Shown here in pieces: positions 45,659 to 53,653 of a stretch of DNA of 64,000 nucleotides. Positions within the stretch are counted from its first letter, which is position 1; every line of letters starts with the position of its first letter. The notes beneath the pieces are model-generated. The model did not search any database. It saw only the letters and a program-made list of their open reading frames with translations, and was not told the origin of the DNA. Where the stretch lies: positions 1 through 64,000 of the forward strand of contig NZ_NFLN01000007.1 in assembly GCF_002160955.1 (NCBI RefSeq), in the 5' to 3' direction. The DNA is from Gemmiger sp. An120 (lineage in GTDB: Bacteria; Bacillota; Clostridia; Oscillospirales; Ruminococcaceae). Both the position numbers and the translations under genes were made by a program.

Positions 45659-46033
45659 TTACTTCGCCAGGGACTTCTTGTACGCCAGGAACGCCAGCAG
45701 CCCGTACACCACCAGATACAGCAGGGTGCCGTAGGACAGGGAGTGGAAGCGGATCAGGCTGGACAAAAAGCCGTAGGCGTAATCCACAGCCCAGATACCC
45801 AGCGCGATGGCCAGCATCTGGAACTGGCACAGGGACAAAGCCAGCAGCATGCCCAGCACAAAGCCCCAGAAGCACAGGGCGGTAACAAAGCCGCCCAGAT
45901 AGATAAAGTTGCTGATCAGGCTCAGCGCGGCAAACACGATGCCCATGATGGCGCCCAGAGGCATCAGGGTGCGGAAGAGCGCCTTCTGGCTCAGGTAGGC
46001 GTTCAGGGTCTGACAAACTTGTTCCAGTTTCAT
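45659..46033 (-). CDS. Hypothetical membrane protein of the kinase locus
   Basis: A 124 aa protein with four predicted membrane helices after a polar N-terminus (MKLEQVCQTLNAYLSQKALFRTL). The helices start at about 27, 47, 65 and 95, and the end is AYKKSLAK. I recognise no family. AAAGGAA is upstream. It lies between the kinase and zinc-ribbon genes, all on the same strand, so it probably belongs to the same unit. Confidence 0.7.
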   Translation of the reverse strand: MKLEQVCQTLNAYLSQKALFRTLMPLGAIMGIVFAALSLISNFIYLGGFVTALCFWGFVLGMLLALSLCQFQMLAIALGIWAVDYAYGFLSSLIRFHSLSYGTLLYLVVYGLLAFLAYKKSLAK

Positions 46034-46095
46034 AGTTGTGATTCCTTTCTGTGTGCGATATATTCCCCACGGCCCGCCAGGGGCCGTTTACCGGT

Positions 46096-46245
46096 TTATT
46101 GATACTCCCGGCGCACCGCCTGGGTGATCCGCCGCCGGGCCCGGCGCAGCAGCACCGCCGTTATCAGCGCCCCCAGCACCGAGATCCCCGCACCGGCCAG
46201 GCCGCCGTAAAACAGCAGCATGCTGCGGGTCAGTTCCATCTCCAT
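46096..46245 (-). CDS. 49 aa single-span membrane protein
   Basis: A short frame begins MEMELTRSMLLFYGG and continues with a hydrophobic span of about 25 residues, then a strongly basic tail LLRRARRRITQAVRREYQ. AGGAGGAA lies 7 nt before the ATG, and the ORF fits between the kinase stop (46258) and the next gene. The basic tail predicts C-in topology. No known family. Confidence 0.65.
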   Translation of the reverse strand: MEMELTRSMLLFYGGLAGAGISVLGALITAVLLRRARRRITQAVRREYQ

Positions 46246-46257
46246 TGCCGTTCCTCC

Positions 46258-48345
46258 TTATTCCATCGCCCAGCCGGCGGCAATCAGCTGATTGACCAGT
46301 TCCTCCAGCCGCAGCATCTCCGCATCCTGCACCGAAGCGCTGGCATACAGCTGCTGCGCCTGCCGCCAGGCCGCACCCATGGCGGTGTAATCCCGCTGCT
46401 CGGTGGGCTTGGCGCCCTCCCGGTCGGCGTAGAGCAGCGCCAGCCGCATATACACCCGGTAGTCGCCGGGATAATCCTGTTCCAGTGCCAGCAGCTGCTG
46501 CTCGGCCTCGTCGTACCGGTCCAGATACTGCAGCACCACGGCGGCGTTCTGCCGCACCGCAAAGGTGGCGTAGCCCCGGTCCAGCAGCTGCTGCAGGCAG
46601 GCCAGCGCCTGCTCGTAGTCCTGCTGCCAGCCCTCGCCGCCCGCGGCGCCCCGGCGCAGATAAGCCTCGCTCAGCATCTGCAATTGCAGGCTGTTGCCCG
46701 CCGCGCCCAGACGGCTGCAGGCCGCCGTGAGCAGATCGATCTCCTGCCCCAGCCAGGCGTCCCCCAGCTGCTGGCAGCATCGAGCCGCCTGCTGGGAGGC
46801 CCGGCTCACCACCGTGTCGTCCTCCGACCGGCTGGCCGCCAGGCTCAGCTGTTCCAGCGCGGCCTCGTAGTTGCCATAGGCAAATTCAATCTCGCCGCTC
46901 ACCATCGCCAGGTCTGCCTCCGGGCATCCCTGGCCCCGCAGCTGTTCCACCGTTTCCCGGGCCAGTTCCGGCTCGCCGGTGCGGGCCCAGGCCACCGCCA
47001 GATCCCGCTGGTAGGCCAGCTGGGTGCCGTCCAGATACACGGCGTTCTGGTAGGCCTGCAAGGCGTCGGTGTACTCCTCCAGCTGATAATGGCAGGAGCC
47101 CAGCACATACTGCACCTCGGCCTGGGCCTGGCGGAACTGCTCCTCGCTCATGCCCGGGTCAGGCTCAAAGGTCTGGCCGGACAACAGATCCACCGCCTGC
47201 TGGTACTGCCCGGTGCGGAACAGCAGCCCGCCCAGCCGGGCGTAAGCCTCGGTGGCCTTGGGCTCCAGCTGCACCGCCTGCATCAGCAGCTGCTCGCTGT
47301 CGGCGTACTGCATCTGTTCCATCAAGGTCTGGGCCTGCTGCACCAGGCTTATGTATTCGGTGCGGGTATCCTGCTGCATCCCCCGCCAGCCCAGCGCCGC
47401 GCAGAGCAGGCTGCCCGCCAGCGCCAGGCTCCACAGCCCGGCCGCCGCCCAGCAGGACGCCGCCCAGCGCTTGTAGCGCTTGTCCATCTTTTCCAGCCGG
47501 TTCAGCGCCCGCAGCATCTCGGAGGCGGAGGCAAACCGGTCTTTCGGGTCGGGGGTCATGGCCCGCTCGATCACCTGGCGGAAGGGGTCGCCCAGCTGGA
47601 TGTCGTACCGCTCCAGCGGCACCACGCCCTGGGCCCAGACCAGCGGGTCGTACCCGGTGATCATGTAGTAGGCCAGCGCGCCGATGGCGTACAGGTCGGT
47701 GCGGGTGGTCACATGGCCGAATCCGGCCGCCGCCTGGGCCAGCGCCCGCAGCGGGCTGTCCGCCGGGAACAGCTCCGGCGCAAAATTGTACTGTTCCGGC
47801 GCCGCATAGCCGGAGGAGGCGCCGATGGCCTCCATCTCTTCCTCTTTGGCCACCAGCGAGGCGTTGAAGTCGATGACGCAGATGTCCCCGTCGGGGGTGA
47901 TCATCACGTTTTCCGGTTTCAGGTCGCTGTGGATGATGGCCGGGCTGCGCCCGTGCATGTACTCGGTCACCTGGCACAGCTGCAATGTCCAGGCCAGGGT
48001 CTGCTTCTGGTCCAGCGCGCCGTGGGCCTGCACATACTCCCGCAGGGTGCAGCCGGGCACCAGCTCCATAATGGTATAGCAGTACCCGTCCGACGCACGC
48101 TTGAAATCGTAGATGCGGGGCAGATACTGGTGGCGCAGCCCGGTCAGGATGCGGGCCTCGCTGCCCTCGTCCATCTTACCCTTGAACTGGCTCTTGACCC
48201 GCTTGATTACTACGTCCACATCCAGCCCCTGCTTGTGGGCCCGGAACAGGCTGCTGAATCCGCCCTCCTGGTTCAGGGGGCGCACATCCACCAGATCCTG
48301 CCCCAGAACCTCGGCCGGGATGCCGGTATCGGTCAAAACGCTCAT
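46258..48345 (-). CDS. Membrane Ser/Thr protein kinase with TPR ectodomain
   Basis: A 695 aa protein. The kinase domain (about 15-285) has a degenerate glycine loop EGGFSSLF, Lys48 in VVIKRV, catalytic loop HSDLKPENVM (Asp141, with Ser in place of the usual Arg), metal loop DFN at 159-161 (in place of DFG), and APE as YAAPEQ. The catalytic Lys, both Asp and Asn146 are kept, so activity is likely. One membrane helix (about 295-318) leads to an outer part of about 370 residues with TPR-like repeats. It is first in a seven-gene unit and would signal from outside to inside. It lacks PASTA repeats. Confidence 0.88.
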   Translation of the reverse strand: MSVLTDTGIPAEVLGQDLVDVRPLNQEGGFSSLFRAHKQGLDVDVVIKRVKSQFKGKMDEGSEARILTGLRHQYLPRIYDFKRASDGYCYTIMELVPGCTLREYVQAHGALDQKQTLAWTLQLCQVTEYMHGRSPAIIHSDLKPENVMITPDGDICVIDFNASLVAKEEEMEAIGASSGYAAPEQYNFAPELFPADSPLRALAQAAAGFGHVTTRTDLYAIGALAYYMITGYDPLVWAQGVVPLERYDIQLGDPFRQVIERAMTPDPKDRFASASEMLRALNRLEKMDKRYKRWAASCWAAAGLWSLALAGSLLCAALGWRGMQQDTRTEYISLVQQAQTLMEQMQYADSEQLLMQAVQLEPKATEAYARLGGLLFRTGQYQQAVDLLSGQTFEPDPGMSEEQFRQAQAEVQYVLGSCHYQLEEYTDALQAYQNAVYLDGTQLAYQRDLAVAWARTGEPELARETVEQLRGQGCPEADLAMVSGEIEFAYGNYEAALEQLSLAASRSEDDTVVSRASQQAARCCQQLGDAWLGQEIDLLTAACSRLGAAGNSLQLQMLSEAYLRRGAAGGEGWQQDYEQALACLQQLLDRGYATFAVRQNAAVVLQYLDRYDEAEQQLLALEQDYPGDYRVYMRLALLYADREGAKPTEQRDYTAMGAAWRQAQQLYASASVQDAEMLRLEELVNQLIAAGWAME

Positions 48346-48399
48346 GAAACTTTCTCCCCATCACGGGGCCTCGCCCCGTGTTCACAAATTCTCCATATT

Positions 48400-48428
48400 A
48401 TTATACCGCCCGCCTTTCCCTGTCGAAA
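48400..48428 (-). promoter_or_regulatory. Promoter of the kinase locus
   Basis: TTTCGA (48428-48423), 17 bp spacer and TATAAT (48405-48400). A CACGGGGC/GCCCCGTG hairpin lies in the leader just before the ribosome site. Confidence 0.55.
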
Positions 48429-48512
48429 AGCGTCATTCCGGGCAAACCCGCCACCAAAAATGCCCGCAACCGTGCTGTTTGTGAATCGTGAAATTTCTTT
48501 TCTTCCTCCTCC

Positions 48513-48551
48513 TTGACAAGTAACTATCATAGTGATATTATTTTGATATCA
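48513..48551 (+). promoter_or_regulatory. Promoter and operator-like palindromes of the SPFH gene
   Basis: Consensus TTGACA (48513-48518), 17 bp spacer and TATTAT (48536-48541). The palindrome TATCA-TAG-TGATA (48525-48537) overlaps the -10, and TGATATCA (48544-48551) lies at the start site. Both look like repressor sites. Confidence 0.7.
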
Positions 48552-48583
48552 GATAACTACCTTTTCACAAGGAGGAACAAATC

Positions 48584-49612
48584 ATGACGGAAAAACTGTT
48601 GCAGAATAAAAAGAACGGTATGCCGATCCTGCTGGCGATCCTGGCGGGGTATGTTGTGGCCATCCTGGTAGTGCTGTGGGCGGCAGGCGCTTTCGGGGAA
48701 GCGGCAGTGCCGGAGAATCTGTCCGCACTGACCGGCGTGCTCATGGCGGTGTGCGTGGCCTGGCTGTGCCTGGGCTGGATCCTGGCCTGCGGCCTGAAGG
48801 TACTGCGGCCCCAGGAGGCCCTGGTGCTGACCCTGTTCGGCAACTACATCGGCACCCTGAAGGGCGAGGGCTTCTATTATGTAAATCCCTTCTGTTCCGG
48901 CGTGAACCCGGCGGCCCGTACCCGGCTGAACCAGAGCGGCGACGTAAGCGAGCGGCCGGTGCCCACAGGCAAAAACGAGCTGAGCGCAACACCGGTCAGC
49001 AACAAGCTGAGCCTGAAGGTCATGACCCTGAACAACAACCGCCAGAAGATCAACGACTGCCTGGGCAACCCGGTGGAGATCGGCATTGCGGTGACCTGGC
49101 GCATCGTGGACACTGCCAAGGCGGTGTTCAGCGTGGACAATTATAAGGAGTTTCTGTCCCTGCAGTGCGACACCGCCCTGCGGAACATCGTGCGCATCTA
49201 CCCTTACGATGTGGCCCCCAATGTGGACACCACCGGCGACGGCCAGGCGGACGACGGCAGCCTGCGGGGTTCCAGCGAGATCGTGGCGGCCCGGATCAAG
49301 GACGAGATCCAGGCCCGGGTGCAGCAGGCCGGTCTGGAGATTCTGGAAGCCCGGATCACCTACCTGGCCTACGCGCCGGAGATCGCGGCGGTGATGCTGC
49401 AGCGCCAGCAGGCGTCGGCCATCATCGACGCCCGCAAGATGATCGTGGACGGCGCCGTGGGCATGGTGGAGATGGCCCTGGAGCGTCTGAGTGAAAACCA
49501 GGTGGTAAACCTGGATGAGGAGCGCAAGGCCGCTATGGTGTCCAACCTGCTGGTGGTGCTCTGCGGCAACCGGGACGCCCAGCCGGTGGTCAATTCCGGC
49601 AGCCTGTACTGA
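48584..49612 (+). CDS. SPFH (stomatin/prohibitin/flotillin) domain protein
   Basis: A 342 aa membrane-associated protein. Two hydrophobic helices (about 13-35 and 47-70) are followed by the SPFH/Band 7 domain (about 72-290): [34 protein letters not shown] split over 70-103, [27 protein letters not shown] and [21 protein letters not shown]. Such proteins form membrane ring assemblies that organise or protect membranes. It is followed, with 1 bp overlap, by a small ribbon-helix-helix protein gene. GGAGGAAC precedes the ATG. Confidence 0.92.
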   Translation: MTEKLLQNKKNGMPILLAILAGYVVAILVVLWAAGAFGEAAVPENLSALTGVLMAVCVAWLCLGWILACGLKVLRPQEALVLTLFGNYIGTLKGEGFYYVNPFCSGVNPAARTRLNQSGDVSERPVPTGKNELSATPVSNKLSLKVMTLNNNRQKINDCLGNPVEIGIAVTWRIVDTAKAVFSVDNYKEFLSLQCDTALRNIVRIYPYDVAPNVDTTGDGQADDGSLRGSSEIVAARIKDEIQARVQQAGLEILEARITYLAYAPEIAAVMLQRQQASAIIDARKMIVDGAVGMVEMALERLSENQVVNLDEERKAAMVSNLLVVLCGNRDAQPVVNSGSLY

Positions 49613-49812
49613 TGGCCGGGGAGAAAAAGCAGATCCCGCTGCGGCTGTCCGCCAGCCTGTACGCGGCCATTGCGGCCTGGGCGGAGGATGATTTCCGCTC
49701 GGTGAACGGCCAGATCGAGTACCTCCTCACCGAGTGCGTGCGCCAGCGCAAGAAAAACGGCCGTCCGGTTCCCCATGAACTGGACGTGCCGCCGGATCTG
49801 GATATTGAATGA
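49612..49812 (+). CDS. Small Arc-type ribbon-helix-helix protein
   Basis: A 66 aa protein with the ribbon-helix-helix pattern: [21 protein letters not shown] for strand and first helix, then [21 protein letters not shown] for the second. This resembles Arc/MetJ-type DNA-binding proteins often found after SPFH genes in Clostridia. The start codon overlaps the SPFH stop (TGATG), so translation is coupled. It could bind the palindromes at 48525-48551, which is inference. Confidence 0.8.
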   Translation: MAGEKKQIPLRLSASLYAAIAAWAEDDFRSVNGQIEYLLTECVRQRKKNGRPVPHELDVPPDLDIE

Positions 49813-49848
49813 AAAACGGGACGTTCCGCGCAGGAACGTCCCGTTTTG
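49812..49848. terminator. Bidirectional terminator
   Basis: The stem AAACGGGACGTTCC-GCGCA-GGAACGTCCCGTTTT lies between convergent genes. Confidence 0.92.
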
Positions 49849-51252
49849 TTATCGCCACAGTTCAGCCAGCCGCGCCGCCAGCGGTTCGGCCTGCCCGGCA
49901 GCCAGGGCGCCGTAGCCCAGCACCACGGTGGAGGGCGGGCAGGTGGCCGCCTGGCAGAACTCGCTCAGGCCCGCCAGCCGCACCCCGGCGGCCCGGGCGG
50001 CACGCACCATCTCCCCCTCCGGCGGGCCGCCCGCCACCCGCAACAGGAAATGCAGCCCCGCCTGCCGCCCGCCGAAGGTCAGCCGGTCGGCGCCGAAGGC
50101 GGATTCCAGCGCGCCGGTCAGGGCGGCGGCCCGGGCCCGGTACTCCTTGCGCATCCGGGCCAGATGCCGGGTGAAGTGCCCCTCGGCCATGAACCGGTAC
50201 AAAGTCTGCTGCTCGAACCGGCTCACGGTGGAGGCGTAGGCGGAAAACCGCGCCCGGTAAGCCCCCAGCAGATGCCGGGGCAGCACCATATAGGCGATAC
50301 GGATGCTGGGCGCCAGGCTTTTGGAGAAGGTGGACAGGTACACCACCGGCCCGTCCGGCCCGGCCATCCCCTGCAGGCTGGGCAGCGGACGCACGTCGAA
50401 CCGGAATTCCGAGTCGTAGTCGTCCTCTAAAATATACCGGCCGGGCGCAGCCATCGCCCAGGCCAGCAGCCCGGCCCGGCGGGGGGCGGGCATGGTCACC
50501 CCGGTGGGGAACTGGTGGCTGGGGGTCACATAGGCGATGCGGGCCCCGGAGGCTTCCAGCGCGTCCAGGTCCATGCCGCCCGCGTCGATGGGCACCGGCA
50601 GACAGGCCACGCCGCAGTTGCCCAGCACCGCCCGGGGCCGCAGGTAGCCCGGGTCCTCCAGCGCGGCGGAGCCGCCGGGCAGCAGCACCGCCAGCAGGCT
50701 GAGCAGGTATTCCGCCCCGGCCCCCACCACGATCTGGTCCGGCGTACAGACCACACCCCGGTAGCTTTGCAGATAGTCGGCAATGGCGGCGCGCAGTTCC
50801 TCGTCCCCCTGGGGATGGCCGTGGGCCAGCAGACCCGGCTGGGCGTAGAGCAGTTCTTTCTGGATGCGGCCCCAGGTACGGAACGGGAACAGCCCGGTAT
50901 CCACCCCGCTGGTGCCGCAGTCGAACTGCCAGACCGGCGCGGCGGCCGCCGTCGGGACGGGCGGCACAGGGGCGGCCTGGGGCAGACCGGGCAGCGGCAG
51001 CGAGGCACGCCCGGCCACAAAGAAGCCCGACCGGGGCCGCGCGTCCAGCCAGCCCTCGGCGGCCAGCAGCTGGTAGGCGGTGTCCACCGTGTTCACGCTG
51101 ACCCCCAGCTGTTCGGCCAGGCTGCGTTTGCCGGGCAGGCGGCGGCCGGCGGGCAGTTCCCCCGCCCGGATGCGCCCGGCCAGCGCCCGGTACAGCTGTT
51201 CGTACAGCGGCAGTTCCCCCGCCGGGTCGAGAGAAAGCAACGGTGTCGGCAT
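49849..51252 (-). CDS. MocR-family regulator (GntR domain fused to aminotransferase)
   Basis: A 467 aa protein. An N-terminal GntR winged helix (PLYEQLYRALAGRIRAGELPAGRRLPGKRSLAEQLGVSVNTVDTAYQLL split over 12-60) is joined to a class I aminotransferase-like domain with SHQFPTGVTMPAPRR, YILEDDYDSEFRF and the PLP-lysine region TFSKSLAPSIRIAYMVLP. MocR proteins such as PdxR sense PLP and control vitamin B6 genes. It diverges from an ECF transporter gene, which it may regulate. The ATG at 51252 follows GGAGGGG by 5 nt. Confidence 0.93.
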   Translation of the reverse strand: MPTPLLSLDPAGELPLYEQLYRALAGRIRAGELPAGRRLPGKRSLAEQLGVSVNTVDTAYQLLAAEGWLDARPRSGFFVAGRASLPLPGLPQAAPVPPVPTAAAAPVWQFDCGTSGVDTGLFPFRTWGRIQKELLYAQPGLLAHGHPQGDEELRAAIADYLQSYRGVVCTPDQIVVGAGAEYLLSLLAVLLPGGSAALEDPGYLRPRAVLGNCGVACLPVPIDAGGMDLDALEASGARIAYVTPSHQFPTGVTMPAPRRAGLLAWAMAAPGRYILEDDYDSEFRFDVRPLPSLQGMAGPDGPVVYLSTFSKSLAPSIRIAYMVLPRHLLGAYRARFSAYASTVSRFEQQTLYRFMAEGHFTRHLARMRKEYRARAAALTGALESAFGADRLTFGGRQAGLHFLLRVAGGPPEGEMVRAARAAGVRLAGLSEFCQAATCPPSTVVLGYGALAAGQAEPLAARLAELWR

Positions 51253-51290
51253 GGCGGCCCCTCCCATCTGATACCATAAAAAATATGTAT

Positions 51291-51326
51291 TCTGACCATT
51301 TCAATGGGGTCAGAGTTCGCTATAAT
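51291..51326 (+). promoter_or_regulatory. Divergent MocR/ECF promoter region with palindrome
   Basis: TCTGACC (51291-51297) and GGTCAGA (51308-51314) form an inverted repeat beside TATAAT (51321-51326) of the ECF gene. On the minus strand TTGAAA, 17 bp and TTTTAT can serve the MocR gene. A natural operator site for the MocR protein. Confidence 0.6.
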
Positions 51327-51357
51327 AGAGCATACAGACCGGGGCGAAAAAAGTCAA

Positions 51358-51532
51358 GGGCAGCTCCGCACAATTCCAGGCGGTGGAGCGCGCCAGAAAA
51401 ATTTTTTGTGATATGAATCAAAAAACGCAGGCAAACCTGGGTGGTTTGCCGAGTATTTTTGGAAAATAGCACGGAATTTTTAGGCGGGATACGCCGTCTG
51501 AGCCGTCAGGCGCGAATTGTGCGGAGTTGCCC
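51358..51532 (+). ncRNA. Candidate structured leader RNA of the ECF S-component gene
   Basis: The 19 nt arms GGGCAGCTCCGCACAATTC (51358-51376) and GAATTGTGCGGAGTTGCCC (51514-51532) pair fully as RNA, with one G-U. Enclosed are local hairpins GGCAAACC/GGTTTGCC, TATTTT/AAAATA, GGCG/CGCC and CTGA/TCAG. The helix closes 13 nt before the ribosome site region. It matches no riboswitch I know. A palindromic mobile remnant is the alternative. Confidence 0.5.
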
Positions 51533-51560
51533 CAAAAACCCCGGCGGGGAGGAAAGTTGT

Positions 51561-52151
51561 ATGCGAAATCAAGACAGACATATCCGGCGGCTGACGGTGC
51601 TGGCGATGCTGGCGGCGCTGGCCTATGTGGGATTCGCGGTGCTGCAGTTCCGGATTCAGCTGCCGGGCGGGGACGCCACCAGCATTCATCTGGGAAATTC
51701 CATCTGCGTGCTGGGGGCGTTGCTGTTCGGCGGGATGTACGGCGGCGTGGGCGGCGCGATCGGCATGAGCCTGGGGGACCTGTTTGATCCTACCTATATT
51801 ACCTATGTGCCCAAAACCCTGATCACCAAGCTGTGCATTGGCCTGATTACCGGCGTGGTGGCTCATCGGGTGCTGCACGTAAGCCAGCAGACCGATCCGA
51901 AACGCCGCAGCCTGTATGCCGTCATCTCGGCAGCGGCGGGCCTGGCGTTCAACTGCGTGTTTGATCCGCTGTTCGGGTATTATTATAAGCTGCTGATTCT
52001 GGGCAAGCCCGCCGCCGACCTGACCCTGGCCTGGAACGTGGGTGCCACCTGCATCAACGCCGTAATCAGCACCGCCGTGGGCGTGGCCGCCTACCTGGCC
52101 CTGCGCCCCGCCCTCCAGCGCGCCGGACTGTTCCGGGATCTGCTCAAGTGA
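51561..52151 (+). CDS. ECF transporter S component
   Basis: A 196 aa membrane protein with about six helices. It matches the substrate-binding S components of energy-coupling factor transporters: LAMLAALAYVGFAVLQFRIQLP, TSIHLGNSICVLGALLFGGMYGGVGGAIGMSLGDLFDP split over 35-72, and the late WNVGATCINAVIST. It needs the shared EcfAAT module, which is not in this window. A divergent MocR regulator suggests vitamin B6 or a related compound as substrate; other vitamins remain possible. The ATG at 51561 has GGGGAGG upstream; the frame is open further upstream through the leader. Confidence 0.85.
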   Translation: MRNQDRHIRRLTVLAMLAALAYVGFAVLQFRIQLPGGDATSIHLGNSICVLGALLFGGMYGGVGGAIGMSLGDLFDPTYITYVPKTLITKLCIGLITGVVAHRVLHVSQQTDPKRRSLYAVISAAAGLAFNCVFDPLFGYYYKLLILGKPAADLTLAWNVGATCINAVISTAVGVAAYLALRPALQRAGLFRDLLK

Positions 52152-52153
52152 GA

Positions 52154-52450
52154 GGCTGATCTGGGGGAGATAACATCTCCCCCAGACCCCCTGGAAATCA
52201 TGGCCGAATATCTTCGGCCATAGGAATTTTATACATAGACAAGGCCGGTGCGCAAATGGAACACGCACCGGCCTTGTCTTTTTTTATTTTCCTGAGGGCC
52301 GAGTATTCGGCCCGATTTCCGGGGGCCGGGTCTGCGAAGCAGCTGGGTCTCCGGTGGAGACCCAGACCGGCAGCGCGGTCGGCGCAGCCGGGCGGGCGCA
52401 TCCTTGTTGCGCCCGCAGCGCCGGGGGGACGTTGTCCCCCCCAGATTGGC
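52154..52450. repeat. Composite palindromic repeat (copy C, extended)
   Basis: A 297 bp copy between convergent genes. Ends are GGCTGATCTGGGGG and CCCCAGATTGGC. Hairpins: CTGGGGGAGATA/CATCTCCCCCAG, ATGGCCGAA/TTCGGCCAT, GGCCGGTGCG/CGCACCGGCC with TTGTCTTTTTTT, GGGCCGA/TCGGCCC. It has an added module CTGGGTCTCC-GGT-GGAGACCCAG and GGGCGCATCC...GCGCCC shared with copy E. Confidence 0.85.
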
Positions 52451-52452
52451 TT

Positions 52453-53022
52453 TCACCGCCAGCTCCACAGGCACCAATACCGGTTCTGGGAACAGAGCAC
52501 CGCTTCCCGGGTCTCGCCGTTGGTGAACACCCGCAGCGCGCCCATCCGTTCCTCCTCGAGCTCCGTAAATCCCCGTTCGGCCATGTAGGTTTCCAGCAAA
52601 CTGCCGTCCGGCTTCGCCAGCACCACCCGGGGCTGCTGCCGCAGGGTCACCGTTTCCGTATCGGTCCACAGCACCCGGGCCGCCCCGGCCGCCGCCGCGC
52701 ACAGGTTCGGCGTGTCAAAAACCAGGTACGAGGCCAGGCACCCGCCCAGCAGCGCCGCCAGAAGCGCCAGCGCGGCCAGCGCCGCCGCCACCGCCCGCCG
52801 CCGCCGCGCCCACCGGGCCGCAAACGCCCGGAACGGCTGCCCGTTCTCCGGTTCTTCCCCCTCCAACGGCGGCAGAGCCGGCCCGTCCAGCGCCTCCCAC
52901 TCCGCCCGGCAGGCCGGGCACCGGGCCAGATGTTCCTTCACAAACGTTCGGGTCTCCCCGCTCACCAGATCCTCCCGGCACAGCGCCAGCAGGTCCCGCA
53001 CTATGTAACAATCCCGTGTCAT
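52453..53022 (-). CDS. Anti-sigma factor with zinc-finger (zf-HC2) domain
   Basis: A 189 aa protein. The N-terminal zinc-binding anti-sigma domain (about 1-45) has VKEHLARCPACRAEWEAL (HxxxCxxC). A single membrane helix (about 77-101; AVAAALAALALLAALLGGCLASYLV) and an outer domain of about 85 residues follow. It would hold the adjacent ECF sigma factor until a membrane signal. The ATG at 53022 overlaps the sigma stop by 4 bp. Confidence 0.88.
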   Translation of the reverse strand: MTRDCYIVRDLLALCREDLVSGETRTFVKEHLARCPACRAEWEALDGPALPPLEGEEPENGQPFRAFAARWARRRRAVAAALAALALLAALLGGCLASYLVFDTPNLCAAAAGAARVLWTDTETVTLRQQPRVVLAKPDGSLLETYMAERGFTELEEERMGALRVFTNGETREAVLCSQNRYWCLWSWR

Positions 53023-53516
53023 GCTTCTTCCGCCTCCCATCGTTCCCGCAGCATCTTCCGGGCCCGGCACCCGGTCACACAGGCCCAGTTCTCCGTTTTC
53101 CCGAACAGTTCCCCGATCTGTTTATAGCTCAGTTCCCCGAAAATCCGCAGCTGCAATACCTCCCGGTAGGGTTCCGGCAATCCGTCCGCCAGCCGCCGGA
53201 CCCGGGCCGCGTCCTCCCGCCGGGCCAGCTGTTCCTCCGGGCTTTCCTCCGCCCCGGCCAGGCGGACCAGTGTTTCCGGCCGGGCCGGTTCCTGCCGCCG
53301 CGCCTTTTTTCGGTGGGTGAAATAGCAGTTCCGGGCAATGCGGAACAGCCATGCCTGCATCTCGCCCTCGCCCCGGAACTTTCCCGCCGCTTTCAGGGCC
53401 TTGAAAAAGGTCTCGCTGGTGATCTCCTCCGCCAGCAGCTCGTCCCCGGACAGCCGCCGTATGTACCGGTACACCGGCTGAAAATAGTCCCGGTAAATCT
53501 GCTCGAACCCGGTCAC
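53019..53516 (-). CDS. ECF-type sigma factor
   Basis: A 165 aa sigma-70 family protein. Region 2 (FEQIYRDYFQPVYRYIRRLSGDELLAEEITSETFFKAL split over 4-42, then MQAWLFRIARNCYFTHRKK) and region 4 (LPEPYREVLQLRIFGELSYKQIGELFGKTENWACVTGCRARKML) are both present, unlike the fragment at 24361. It is followed by its anti-sigma gene. Its target promoters are not evident in the window. Confidence 0.93.
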   Translation of the reverse strand: MTGFEQIYRDYFQPVYRYIRRLSGDELLAEEITSETFFKALKAAGKFRGEGEMQAWLFRIARNCYFTHRKKARRQEPARPETLVRLAGAEESPEEQLARREDAARVRRLADGLPEPYREVLQLRIFGELSYKQIGELFGKTENWACVTGCRARKMLRERWEAEEA

Positions 53517-53573
53517 CGCCGCCGCCCCCTTTCACCCTGTATGACTCCTCTGGCCCCAAAACCTTACAGCCCA

Positions 53574-53602
53574 TTGACCCACTTTTTTCGCCGTGCTATC
53601 CT
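53574..53602 (+). promoter_or_regulatory. Promoter of the DUF1835-like gene
   Basis: TTGACC (53574-53579), 17 bp spacer and TATCCT (53597-53602). Confidence 0.55.
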
Positions 53603-53653
53603 GATTGTATTCTACTGGAATTATACAGTATTGCCTATAAGGAGGCCATGTCC

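Noticed and set aside
51358-51532. The inverted-repeat leader as a definite transposable element
   Set aside because: No target-site duplication or transposase is visible, and the helix lies in a transcribed leader at a position suited to RNA control. The mobile-element reading is kept only as an alternative.
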